Positions 1-6,501 of a DNA stretch of 8,328 bases are shown one piece after another. The stretch is from JADJQU01 sp035490315. Its GTDB lineage: Bacteria; Planctomycetota; UBA1135; GCA-002686595. The DNA lies in NCBI GenBank assembly GCA_035490315.1, contig DATHET010000060.1, positions 1 to 8,328 on the forward strand, in the 5' to 3' direction. Under the pieces are notes generated by a model. It had not been told where the DNA came from. It did not search any database and was given only the letters and a program-made list of their open reading frames with translations. A program made the position numbers and the translations under genes. How positions within the stretch are numbered: the stretch's first letter is position 1; every line of letters starts with the position of its first letter.

Positions 1-677
1 TCGTCGTCGATCTGGTTGTTGGGGATCTCGCCGGCGTTGTGCCAGATCTGGCCCGAGATGTCGGGATGCGTCGGGCACAGCCCGGTGTCGATGATGCCGA
101 CGACAACTCCGCGTCCCGTGACGCCGATCTGGCTCCAGACCCTCGGAGCCTTGATCAGGTTGAGGCCGCAGGTCGGTGTTCCAGGCCCGACTTGGAGCGC
201 GGGCATCGCCTGCAGCACTTCCTCACCGCGCGGCAGGTCGAGGCGCAGGTAGGCCACGTCCTCGCGAGCAGCGACGCGCTGGATCGCGGCCGTCGAGAGC
301 CGCGCCGAAACGACGTTGGCGATCCACAGGGATTCGATGCGCTCGCCGACTTCACCTGCGGCTCGCTCGGCATCGAGGACTGCGAGCAGGCCAACCTGAG
401 TCGCCTCCGCCTTGCCGCGCAGGATGGACACGACCTCTGCTCGGCGCGCGCGCTTGTCGCGATTCGCTGCGATCGCCTGGATGTCCTCTCTCGCAACCTG
501 GTCGAGCAGGACGATGTCGACCGGCACGAGCTCGCCAGCCTTGGCGGATTGCATCTGCTCGACCAGTCCACCCTGCAGCTTGGCCGACTGCTCGGGTAGC
601 TGCGCGCCTTGTGGAAGGCCGGTTGCCGGGATGGCGGCCAGGAACAGGAAAAGCGACTGGAGGATGGCGGTGCTCAA
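1..677 (-). CDS. Secreted subtilisin-like serine protease (peptidase S8), 5' part only, cut by the left window edge
   Basis: The frame stays open from the left edge to 677 and encodes about 225 residues. Residues 1-22 form a signal peptide with a hydrophobic core (AILQSLFLFLAAI). Residues about 25-165 look like a helical propeptide rich in Ala, Glu and Arg. The S8 domain begins near residue 175 (LIKAPRVWSQIGVTGRGVVV). The catalytic Asp motif GIIDTGLCPTHPDI follows, with Asp at residue 197, then IWHNAGEIPNNQIDDD, which is typical of subtilases just after the Asp strand. The catalytic His and Ser would lie beyond the window. I chose a TTG start at 677 because no in-frame ATG precedes the signal peptide and AAGGTG lies 5 nt upstream of the TTG. 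The next in-frame ATG, near residue 42, would remove the signal peptide. The family hydrolyses peptide bonds and is made as an exported zymogen; the substrate here is unknown. Family assignment is strong, the start moderately so. Confidence 0.87.
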   Translation of the reverse strand, partial: MSTAILQSLFLFLAAIPATGLPQGAQLPEQSAKLQGGLVEQMQSAKAGELVPVDIVLLDQVAREDIQAIAANRDKRARRAEVVSILRGKAEATQVGLLAVLDAERAAGEVGERIESLWIANVVSARLSTAAIQRVAAREDVAYLRLDLPRGEEVLQAMPALQVGPGTPTCGLNLIKAPRVWSQIGVTGRGVVVGIIDTGLCPTHPDISGQIWHNAGEIPNNQIDD

Positions 678-848
678 GGTTTCACCTTGGGTTCGGTCTG
701 CAGGTGAGAGACGGACTTTGGATTCGCATCGAGGTTGCGAGGTGCCCGGGCATCACGTGGGAATACCCAGGTTAGCCGACCGTGCCACAGACGAGCTCGA
801 TTCCTCGAGCCGGAGGGAGCCTCAGCGGGATGAGCGATGAAAATCACT

Positions 849-882
849 CAGCCTGGCCGAACCCATGGGCTCGACCAGGCTG
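849..882 (-). terminator. Imperfect 16-bp hairpin downstream of the PG-binding protein gene; likely intrinsic terminator
   Basis: The arms 849-864 and 867-882 pair at 14 of 16 positions around a 2-nt gap, so the real loop would open a few bases more. Outer arms are CAGCCTGG and CCAGGCTG. Read on the minus strand the hairpin is followed by AGTGATTTT, a short T run at 844-840, and it sits 33 bp after the stop codon at 916. Orientation and position fit termination of the 2583-916 gene. The T run is weak, so some transcripts may read on toward the protease gene. Confidence 0.6.
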
Positions 883-915
883 AAATGAGTTGAGCGATTG
901 TCGCCCGCGGTACTC

Positions 916-2583
916 TCAACCGTCCTTGATGGGCCCCTCCCCAATTTCCGGGTGGTCAGGCAACAGGGCCTCTTCGATCGAGTCGACCACGCCCTTGGCC
1001 TGTTCCTTCCGCTGTTCGTAGACGTTCCCCGCCGCGTTACCGGCGTGCTCGAGGAATCCCTCTTGCGGCTGCGCGGCTCCGGACTGCTCGACGACCTTAC
1101 CGCCCGATTGATTGCCCCCGCCCGAAGCAGCACCGGCTGCGCCGCCCGAGGAGCCGGAGTAACCGTAATCGGCGCCGGATCCGCCATAGCCTGTGTTTCC
1201 ACCGCCGGAGTACTGGCCGCCGCCGTAGGTGCTTCCACCCTTGGAGCCGCCGTAGTTCCCGCCACTGTTACCGCCGTAGTTGCCACTGCTGCCGCCACCG
1301 TACGTGCCGCCGCCGTTGCTACCACCGCCGTATGCACCGCCGCCCTGGTTGCCGCCGCCGTACGAAGAGCCACCCTTGTTGCCGCCGTACGAACTGCCAC
1401 CCTTGTTGCCGCCGTACGAGTTCCCGCCCTTGTTGTCGCCGTAGCCGCCGCCGTTGCTGCCACCGCCGTACGACCCACCGCTGTTGTTGCCTGCGTATTG
1501 AGCAGCGCTTCCGTTGCCAGCGAGTGCGGTCGCCGTCCGCTTGCCGACTTCGACCAGACCGTCGGGATACGCGATCCCGATCTTCTTCTGGAAGTCCCGG
1601 ATGGCCTGGATGGTCCGCGACCCGATCTTGCCGTCGACGTTCAGCGAGGCACCCTTGCGATTCAGCGCCGTCTGGACTTGTTGGACATCGTCCTCGGCGT
1701 TCTTCCCGCCTTGACCGACAGAACCGCTGATGTCGAAGGGCCGCACGCCGGTCAGCTTCGGCTCGTCCTCCGGCTCGATCGGCCGGCGAGCGTCCTGGAG
1801 ATCTTCGCCACCGCCGCCGTCTTCCGACTCGTAAGGCTTCTCCTCCTTCTCTTCCTTCTCTTCCTTCTCGTCCGTGTAGGACTCTTCCTGGACTTTCTTG
1901 AGCTTGTCGTATTCCGCCCGCGTCGTGATGATGATCTTCACGCTCATCGAGGCGAAGTACTTGATCGCATCTTGGAGCGGCTGCGCCAGGCCGGTGTCCT
2001 TGCGCTGCATGAGGAAGTAGTAGGCGCGCTTGTCGTCGTCCCAGATGCAGTAGCCCATGGGCAGGAACTGCTTGCAGCCGGTGAGGTCCGTGAGCTTCGT
2101 CTTGTGTTGCGTCGAGAGGCGCGCGGCCACCATCAGTCCGTAGACGGGCGACGCCACGCAGATGAGCACGCCGCATTCCGTTTTCTTCGCTTTCTGGAGG
2201 CCCGCGGCGAGCTCCACGCCAATCGACTTGGCCAGCTTCACTTCGTCGGCTTCCTCCTTCGCATCCTCGGCTTCGGATTCAGCGCAGTCCTTCTTTTCCG
2301 CAGCGACCTCGACGCGCAACTTCGCCACTTCCTTGGTCACGTTCTCGAGGTAGTGGCAGACGTCGCGGTTGGCCGCGTGAGACTTCTCCGCTTTCAGCTT
2401 GCCCACCAGGACGGTCACCTGGGCCAGCGACTTGAGCACCAGGTCGTACTCGTCGTTCTCGACCTGCTTCGCGCAGTCCGAGAGCGCCCTGGACAGACCG
2501 TTGTCCTTGACTTTGTGCTTGGCGGCCATCGACTTCCAGGTCGACTCGCTCAGGTGCTTGGAGGTGTTCAGTTGAATGTTCAT
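916..2583 (-). CDS. Multidomain protein: unrecognised N-terminal region, PG_binding_1 domain, Gly-rich tail
   Basis: This is a 555-residue protein with an ATG start and no signal peptide or clear membrane helix. Residues 1-130 are mostly charged helix, with likely coiled coil around 75-130. Residues 135-230 appear to be a mixed alpha/beta domain (ECGVLICVASPVYGLMVAA, then FLPMGYCIWDDDKRAYYF, then VKIIITTRAEYDKL). All seven cysteines (37, 76, 100, 137, 142, 170, 179) lie in this N-terminal part. Residues 231-275 form an acidic Glu/Lys/Asp linker. Residues 285-353 match the PG_binding_1 pattern (VQTALNRKG, then DGKIGSRTIQAIRDFQ, then PDGLVEVGKRT), a small helical fold that in known families binds cell-wall peptidoglycan. 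Residues 358-495 are low complexity and built from GGSYGGN-like units. Residues 496-555 are a short ordered-looking end. I do not recognise the N-terminal domain. The likely role is wall association, but without a Sec signal its route to the wall is unclear. A weak purine-rich AGAGA lies about 8 nt before the start. Confidence 0.85.
   Translation of the reverse strand: MNIQLNTSKHLSESTWKSMAAKHKVKDNGLSRALSDCAKQVENDEYDLVLKSLAQVTVLVGKLKAEKSHAANRDVCHYLENVTKEVAKLRVEVAAEKKDCAESEAEDAKEEADEVKLAKSIGVELAAGLQKAKKTECGVLICVASPVYGLMVAARLSTQHKTKLTDLTGCKQFLPMGYCIWDDDKRAYYFLMQRKDTGLAQPLQDAIKYFASMSVKIIITTRAEYDKLKKVQEESYTDEKEEKEEKEEKPYESEDGGGGEDLQDARRPIEPEDEPKLTGVRPFDISGSVGQGGKNAEDDVQQVQTALNRKGASLNVDGKIGSRTIQAIRDFQKKIGIAYPDGLVEVGKRTATALAGNGSAAQYAGNNSGGSYGGGSNGGGYGDNKGGNSYGGNKGGSSYGGNKGGSSYGGGNQGGGAYGGGSNGGGTYGGGSSGNYGGNSGGNYGGSKGGSTYGGGQYSGGGNTGYGGSGADYGYSGSSGGAAGAASGGGNQSGGKVVEQSGAAQPQEGFLEHAGNAAGNVYEQRKEQAKGVVDSIEEALLPDHPEIGEGPIKDG
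1099..1512 (-). repeat. Segment coding for the Gly-rich low-complexity tail (GGSYGGN-type repeats)
   Basis: This covers residues about 358-495 of the PG-binding protein. The segment is almost only Gly, Ser, Tyr and Asn with some Lys, Gln and Thr, in degenerate units such as SYGGGSNGGG, SYGGNKGG and NYGGNSGG. Such composition suggests a flexible, disordered linker or a sticky, phase-separating tail. It does not look like a folded domain. The repetitive codons make the stretch prone to length change. Confidence 0.85.
1355..1435 (-). repeat. Three tandem 27-bp repeats, each coding for nine residues of the Gly-rich tail
   Basis: Units lie at 1355-1381, 1382-1408 and 1409-1435. Each begins CCGCCGTACGA on the plus strand and ends CTTGTTG. 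The first two differ at only two or three bases and the third a little more. They encode the nonapeptide YGGNKGGSS and a variant with N in place of one S. The near identity at DNA level points to recent slippage or unequal recombination, always keeping the reading frame. Confidence 0.9.
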
Positions 2584-2687
2584 ATTCGATCTCTGCGTGT
2601 GAGGTGCGGAAGGCTGCTTCGAGCCTGTTCACATGCAGATGAGGAGCCCCCCGCCGCCCTGCACATCGCAATCCGCCATTTCCCGAG

Positions 2688-2719
2688 AAACGGCCTTCCA
2701 GAGGCCGTGGAGGCCGTTT
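2688..2719 (-). terminator. GC-rich hairpin with alternative pairings downstream of the DUF2156 gene; candidate terminator
   Basis: The arms AAACGGCCT (2688-2696) and AGGCCGTTT (2711-2719) are exactly complementary across a 14-nt loop. A second copy of AGGCCGT at 2702-2708 can pair with 2690-2696 instead, leaving only a 5-nt loop. On the minus strand the structure lies about 55 bp after the stop at 2775 and is followed by TTTCTC, so it can serve as terminator of that gene. The plus strand also ends in TTTT, but no plus-strand gene is seen. The rest of the 2584-2774 gap must hold the promoter of the next gene, though I cannot pick out a convincing one. Confidence 0.55.
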
Positions 2720-2774
2720 TCCAGCGTGAACCGCGCTCCCCCGCGCTCCTGAAGCTGGTCGAAGGACGGCCCGA

Positions 2775-4172
2775 TCAGGTCCTGCGAGCACGGTCGCGGT
2801 ATCCGCCTCGCCAGAGCACGGCCGCCGCGAAGATCGGGGCGGCGCAGGCGCTGACCACGACCACTGCGTCGAGCACGCCCCGCACTCGTGGCGCGTTCCA
2901 CACCGCGGCCTGCAGCATCGACAACAGGCCATCGAGACTGACGGCGATCGCTGTGACGGTCGCGAGCCGCCGCTCGAAGCGGCGCGCGAGCAGGATCATC
3001 GCTGCGATCACGAGCAGGTCGAAACCGATCCAGGCATTGCGAATGGCGATGGATGGAAACCAGCGCGCGGCGTCGACCAGGCCGAGGGCGATCGTCCACG
3101 GAATCAACAGGATGGCCAGTGTCCACAGGACGAGGGCGGGTCCTTCGAGCAGCGTGCGGATGACGAAGCTCGACAGCCCGCCTCCGGCGAAAGCGCGCAG
3201 CGCATCGAGCACGGCGACAGACGTGGGCACTCCGGGGCCGTGAGTCAGGAACACCGGCTCCCAGGCGACGGGCGCGAGCTTGGACTTGAAGGCGTGCAAT
3301 CCGGCGAAGTCGTACAAGGGCCGGCCGAGCACGCCGAGACGCCGCATCCATCCGGGCACTTCTCCCGCCAGGGGCACCAGGCCGAGCGTGACCCAGGTGC
3401 TCCCTTCGCTGGCCGCCTGCTGCATCACCGCGTCCACCAGCGCCTCCATCGTGCCGTTCGGCGCGCTGGGATCGCGGATCAGATCCTCGATGAACCAACC
3501 GGTGCGCGTGTAGACGGGAACGGCCGAGACGAATCCGACGACCTCGCCATCGCGTTCGGCTACGAAAGCGCGGCGCTCCTCCGCGAACGAGAAGGGTTGC
3601 ACGTGGACGAGGAAGGCCATCGCCGACATGCGGCGCGTCCCGAGCCAGCGGCGGATCGTGCGCTCGATGCCGATGCGCGCCGGAGATCCCGGGTCGGAGA
3701 GTTCGCTGGCCGCGACACGGCGCACACTGACGCCCTTGCCTCGCGCGCGCTTCAACTGGTAGCGCAGGGACTTCGATTGCTGAGCCCTCGCCTGCCAGGT
3801 GCGCGGATCCCAGATCGGTTGGAGACCGACCTGCACGCTGACCTGGCCTGGAACTCCTGCCAGGCGCTGCTGCGATGCGAAGAAGATCGCGCGACGGCCT
3901 GCTTCGCGCGCCGCAGCCATGAAGCGCATGGCCACGGCTCCGCAGGCTTCCGCCGACGAGATCGGCGCCCCCGCGGCGACCCAGGCCGTGGTCGTGTCGG
4001 CGTAGGCCACGCACGCGTCCTCGGAATCCCACCAGTAGGAGAGTCCGTCCTCCAAGGCCTGGAAGGAAGTCGTGTTGAATCCGTGGCGGCGCAGCAGCCC
4101 GAGCACGCGCTTGCGCTCGTCGACGTTCGGGACCAGACCGCCAGGACCGACTTCGCCAGCTGCGATCGTCAT
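2775..4172 (-). CDS. DUF2156 (MprF synthase-domain family) membrane protein with C-terminal transmembrane region
   Basis: This 465-residue protein resembles the DUF2156 / LPG_synthase_C family, a double GNAT-like fold. In MprF that domain moves an amino acid from aminoacyl-tRNA to phosphatidylglycerol at the membrane, lowering the surface negative charge. Family-like segments, in order, are LLRRHGFNTTSFQALEDG with LSYWWD (25-49), CVAYADTTTAWVAAGAPIS (54-72), VQVGLQPIWDP then KSLRYQLKRARGKGVSV (113-150), AFVAERDGEVVGFVSAVPVY with FIEDLIRDPSAPNGTMEAL (202-245), and WVTLGLVPLAG (260-270). Four hydrophobic helices follow at about 344-366, 382-398, 403-425 and 433-454. Canonical MprF has its membrane part at the N-terminus, so the order here is unusual. 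The start lies 49 bp after the stop of the RCC1-repeat gene, which suggests one transcript; no strong ribosome binding site is visible. The substrate and amino acid cannot be read from the sequence, and other DUF2156 acyltransferase roles are possible. Confidence 0.8.
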   Translation of the reverse strand: MTIAAGEVGPGGLVPNVDERKRVLGLLRRHGFNTTSFQALEDGLSYWWDSEDACVAYADTTTAWVAAGAPISSAEACGAVAMRFMAAAREAGRRAIFFASQQRLAGVPGQVSVQVGLQPIWDPRTWQARAQQSKSLRYQLKRARGKGVSVRRVAASELSDPGSPARIGIERTIRRWLGTRRMSAMAFLVHVQPFSFAEERRAFVAERDGEVVGFVSAVPVYTRTGWFIEDLIRDPSAPNGTMEALVDAVMQQAASEGSTWVTLGLVPLAGEVPGWMRRLGVLGRPLYDFAGLHAFKSKLAPVAWEPVFLTHGPGVPTSVAVLDALRAFAGGGLSSFVIRTLLEGPALVLWTLAILLIPWTIALGLVDAARWFPSIAIRNAWIGFDLLVIAAMILLARRFERRLATVTAIAVSLDGLLSMLQAAVWNAPRVRGVLDAVVVVSACAAPIFAAAVLWRGGYRDRARRT

Positions 4173-4221
4173 GCTTCAGGACCCGATCCGCCGATCACCA
4201 GGTCCGCAGCGTGCCTCGCGC

Positions 4222-6438
4222 TCACTCGTACACGACGTAGTGCAGCGCGTTGGTCAGCGTCGTGTTGTTCGGCGCAGCAAAACCCGGGTCGCGGCCCCAG
4301 AACTGGGTGTTGACCAGGGTGCCCGCGACTCTCAGCGCAGGGCTCGGAGTGCCGCCGAGCGCGCCGGCCGCGAACGCGTTCATGTCGATCGAGTACACGC
4401 CCGAGCAATCGAACGTCGGAACCGGCGAGCCTCCCGACGTGAGCTGGAAGGAGCGTCGGATCGGCACGGCGATGCACAGCGTGCCGCCCGAGAAGGGGCT
4501 CGCGGCTTGCCCCGTGAGCGAGTAGAGCAAGAGACCCGGCTTCTGATTGCGCAGGTTCGAGCCCGTGATGACGAATCCGCTGCTGGCGCTCGCCCTGGGC
4601 AGCCCGCTCGACCCGATCGCCGGCACGCAGCCGAGCGAATTCGTCTTCGCGGTGCAGTACGCGATCGGAGTCGCGAAGGCACCCGCGCGCGCGATCGTGC
4701 GGTAGATGCCGCCGTCGAGCTCGACATACGACAAGGCGGGGAGCGCGCACTGCCCGCGCGTGTTGTCGCCGAAGGCCAGGATCGACCCATCGCTGAGCCG
4801 CGCGAGGCTGTGGTAAGCGCCTGCCGCGATCTCGACGACGGGAACGCCGGTCGGAAGCGCAGGCACATTGCATTGGCCGTGACTGTTGTCGCCCCAGGCA
4901 AGCAGCGCGCCGTCGCTGCGCCGCGCCAGGATGTGCTGGAGCCCGGCCGCGATCTCCAGGTAGCTGAGTCCCGCGGGAAGCGGCGGCACGTGGCACTGGC
5001 CCGCCGCGTTGTCTCCCCAGGCCAGGACCGAGCCGTCGCTCAGCCGCGCCACGCTGTTGAGGTAGCCCGCGGCGACCGCGACGCAGGAGACTCCCGGCGG
5101 CAGCGCGGGCACATTGCATTGGCCATTCGCGTTGTTGCCCCAGGCGACGATGGAACCGTCGCTCAGCCGGGCAACGCTGTGGAAGTAGTTGGTCGAGACC
5201 TCGGCGAAAAAAACGCCGAAGTTGGGCGTCGGAACATTGCACTGGCCAGACGTGTTGCGTCCCCAGGCCAGGACCGAACCGTCGTTCAGCCGAGCGACGG
5301 TGAAGTAATTGCCCGCTCCGACTTCCGCGAAGAATTTGCCGGCCGGAAGCACCGGTACGTTGCATTCGAAATCGTCGTTCTCGCCCCAGGCGATCAACGA
5401 GCCGTCGCTCAAGCGCACGACGTTGTGCGTGTAGCCGGTCGCCACATCCACCGGCGCGAGCCCGGCCGGAATCGCGGGCACGTTGCACTGGCTGTAGGTG
5501 TTCGCGCCGAAGACGACGAGCGTGCCGTCGCTGCGCCGAGCGGCGGTGTTCGAGGGGCCGGCCGAGATCTCGACGTAGGTGAGCCCGGCGGGAAGCGCGG
5601 GCACGTCGGTCTGTCCGAATTCATTGTTGGCGATCGCGACGACCGAGCCGTCGCTGCGGCGCAGGACCGTGTGCAGGCCGCCGCCCGCGATCTCGACGTA
5701 GCTGAGCCCCGGCGGCGGAGCGGGCACGTTGCATTGACCCCAGGCGTTGTATCCCCACGCGATCACCTGGCCATCGCTGCGCCGCGCGAGGGAGTGCGAA
5801 TTGCCCGCCGCGATCTCGACGTAGGTAAGCCCGGCCGGCAGGGCAGGCACATTGCACTGTCCTCTGCTGTTGTCACCCCAACCCACGACCGATCCGTCGC
5901 TCAGCCGCGCCAGGCTGAACTGCCCGCCGCCGGCGACCTCGACATAGGAAAGGCCGTTCGGGAGAGCAGGGACGTTGCACTGGCCGTAAGCGTTGTATCC
6001 CCAGGCAACGACGGCCCCGTCGCTGCGCACGCCGAGCGCGTGGACTGCGCCGGCGGCGATGCTCGTGTACGTGAGTCCAGGCGGCAGGGACGGAACCGAG
6101 CACTGGCCGAAAGCCGTCTGCCCCCAGCCCACGACCGAGCCATCGTTGCGCCGCGCGACGACGAAGCGCACGCCGCAGGCGATCTCGACATGGGTGAGGC
6201 CCGCGGGGAGCGCGGGCACGTTGCATTGGCCGGAGTCATTGAATCCCCAGACCGCGACCGTCCCGTCCGCGCGCAGCGCCGCGGTGTGGTACGACCCGAC
6301 CGAAACCTGGACGTAGGATTCGCGCTCCCAGCGCGAGTCGAACACCTGCGCGCCGCGGCCGACGAGCTCGGACTGGGCACTCGCCATGCAGGCGAGTCCG
6401 GCGAGTACGAAAGCGGCGGTGAGGGCGGGTCGGATCAT
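4222..6438 (-). CDS. Secreted RCC1-like repeat protein with C-terminal four-cysteine module
   Basis: This is a 738-residue protein. Residues 1-21 form a signal peptide (Arg3, a hydrophobic core, likely cleavage after ASA). Residues 39-567 hold 13 consecutive RCC1-like repeats of about 41 residues. The consensus is roughly GLxYVEIAAGxxHSLARxSDG, then SVxAWGxNxxGQCNVPALP, and a half repeat (SYVELDGGIYRTIARAG) closes the array. The WG and HSLAR elements are those of RCC1/ALS2CR4 blades, which fold into beta propellers used for binding; no catalytic site is expected. Known bacterial RCC1 repeats are often 50 or more residues, so these are short. Residues 594-738 form a separate module with Cys595, Cys604, Cys655 and Cys678, also found at the end of the upstream neighbour. 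The start is backed by the signal peptide and a GGAG about 11 nt upstream. The gene follows its neighbour by 63 bp and is probably co-transcribed. The likely location is periplasmic, surface-bound or released; the ligand is unknown. Confidence 0.9.
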   Translation of the reverse strand: MIRPALTAAFVLAGLACMASAQSELVGRGAQVFDSRWERESYVQVSVGSYHTAALRADGTVAVWGFNDSGQCNVPALPAGLTHVEIACGVRFVVARRNDGSVVGWGQTAFGQCSVPSLPPGLTYTSIAAGAVHALGVRSDGAVVAWGYNAYGQCNVPALPNGLSYVEVAGGGQFSLARLSDGSVVGWGDNSRGQCNVPALPAGLTYVEIAAGNSHSLARRSDGQVIAWGYNAWGQCNVPAPPPGLSYVEIAGGGLHTVLRRSDGSVVAIANNEFGQTDVPALPAGLTYVEISAGPSNTAARRSDGTLVVFGANTYSQCNVPAIPAGLAPVDVATGYTHNVVRLSDGSLIAWGENDDFECNVPVLPAGKFFAEVGAGNYFTVARLNDGSVLAWGRNTSGQCNVPTPNFGVFFAEVSTNYFHSVARLSDGSIVAWGNNANGQCNVPALPPGVSCVAVAAGYLNSVARLSDGSVLAWGDNAAGQCHVPPLPAGLSYLEIAAGLQHILARRSDGALLAWGDNSHGQCNVPALPTGVPVVEIAAGAYHSLARLSDGSILAFGDNTRGQCALPALSYVELDGGIYRTIARAGAFATPIAYCTAKTNSLGCVPAIGSSGLPRASASSGFVITGSNLRNQKPGLLLYSLTGQAASPFSGGTLCIAVPIRRSFQLTSGGSPVPTFDCSGVYSIDMNAFAAGALGGTPSPALRVAGTLVNTQFWGRDPGFAAPNNTTLTNALHYVVYE
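4225..4659 (-). other. C-terminal four-cysteine module of the RCC1-repeat protein
   Basis: Residues 594-738. The module opens with YCTAKTNSLGC, then has PSASSGFVI-like text (ASASSGFVITG), a PGLLLYS strand, SPFSGGTLC, PIRRSF, DCSGVYSIDMNAF, QFWGRDPGF and a final LTNALHYVVYE. The same order of elements occurs at the end of the adjacent PD40 protein, although the propellers in front are unrelated in sequence. It probably folds independently with two disulfides and may serve in sorting or surface attachment. That role is inference. Confidence 0.8.
4738..6324 (-). repeat. Array of 13 tandem ~123-bp units coding for 41-residue RCC1-like blades
   Basis: Blocks 1 to 12 are each exactly 41 residues, so the DNA period is 123 bp. 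Block 13 lacks about four residues at its end and is followed by a half blade. The bases coding for CNVP are nearly invariant, appearing on the plus strand as ACRTTGCAYTGG at successive periods. Block 6 (residues 244-284) is the most divergent: WG is replaced by IA and the conserved Cys by Thr (FGQTDVP). Confidence 0.92.
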
Positions 6439-6501
6439 GATTACGTCGGCTCCGAGGATTCGGGATCGATCGGCGGATTGCAGTGTCCCGCGAGCTTCTC
6501 C

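Noticed and set aside
39..599. Open frame of 186 codons on the plus strand
   Set aside because: It is antisense to the subtilase gene, whose minus-strand frame has clear S8 motifs and a signal peptide.
795..810. 6-bp inverted repeat GCTCGA / TCGAGC with a 4-nt loop
   Set aside because: It is short, has no T run and no clear relation to a gene end. The nearby 849-882 hairpin is the better terminator candidate.
898..3243. Open frame of 781 codons on the plus strand
   Set aside because: It lies antisense to the PG-binding protein gene and part of the DUF2156 gene. Its translation is Ala/Val/Arg/Leu-rich without domains and mirrors the Gly-rich tail codons. Such long antisense frames are common in GC-rich DNA.
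2629..4032. Minus-strand frame of 467 codons overlapping the DUF2156 gene
   Set aside because: It is very Arg-rich with no recognisable motif. The frame starting at 4172 carries the DUF2156 motifs and membrane helices.
3240..4313. Plus-strand frame of 357 codons
   Set aside because: It is antisense to the DUF2156 gene, with biased composition and no domain.
4169..5488. Minus-strand frame of 439 codons inside the RCC1-repeat gene
   Set aside because: It is an Arg/Gln-rich shadow of the repeated DNA in another frame; the periodicity comes from the RCC1 units.
4738..6324. Regular 123-bp spacing of a conserved ~15-bp motif, considered as a CRISPR-like or regulatory array
   Set aside because: The motif encodes the conserved CNVP of each protein repeat and the intervals code for the rest of each blade. 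There is no short-repeat/unique-spacer structure.
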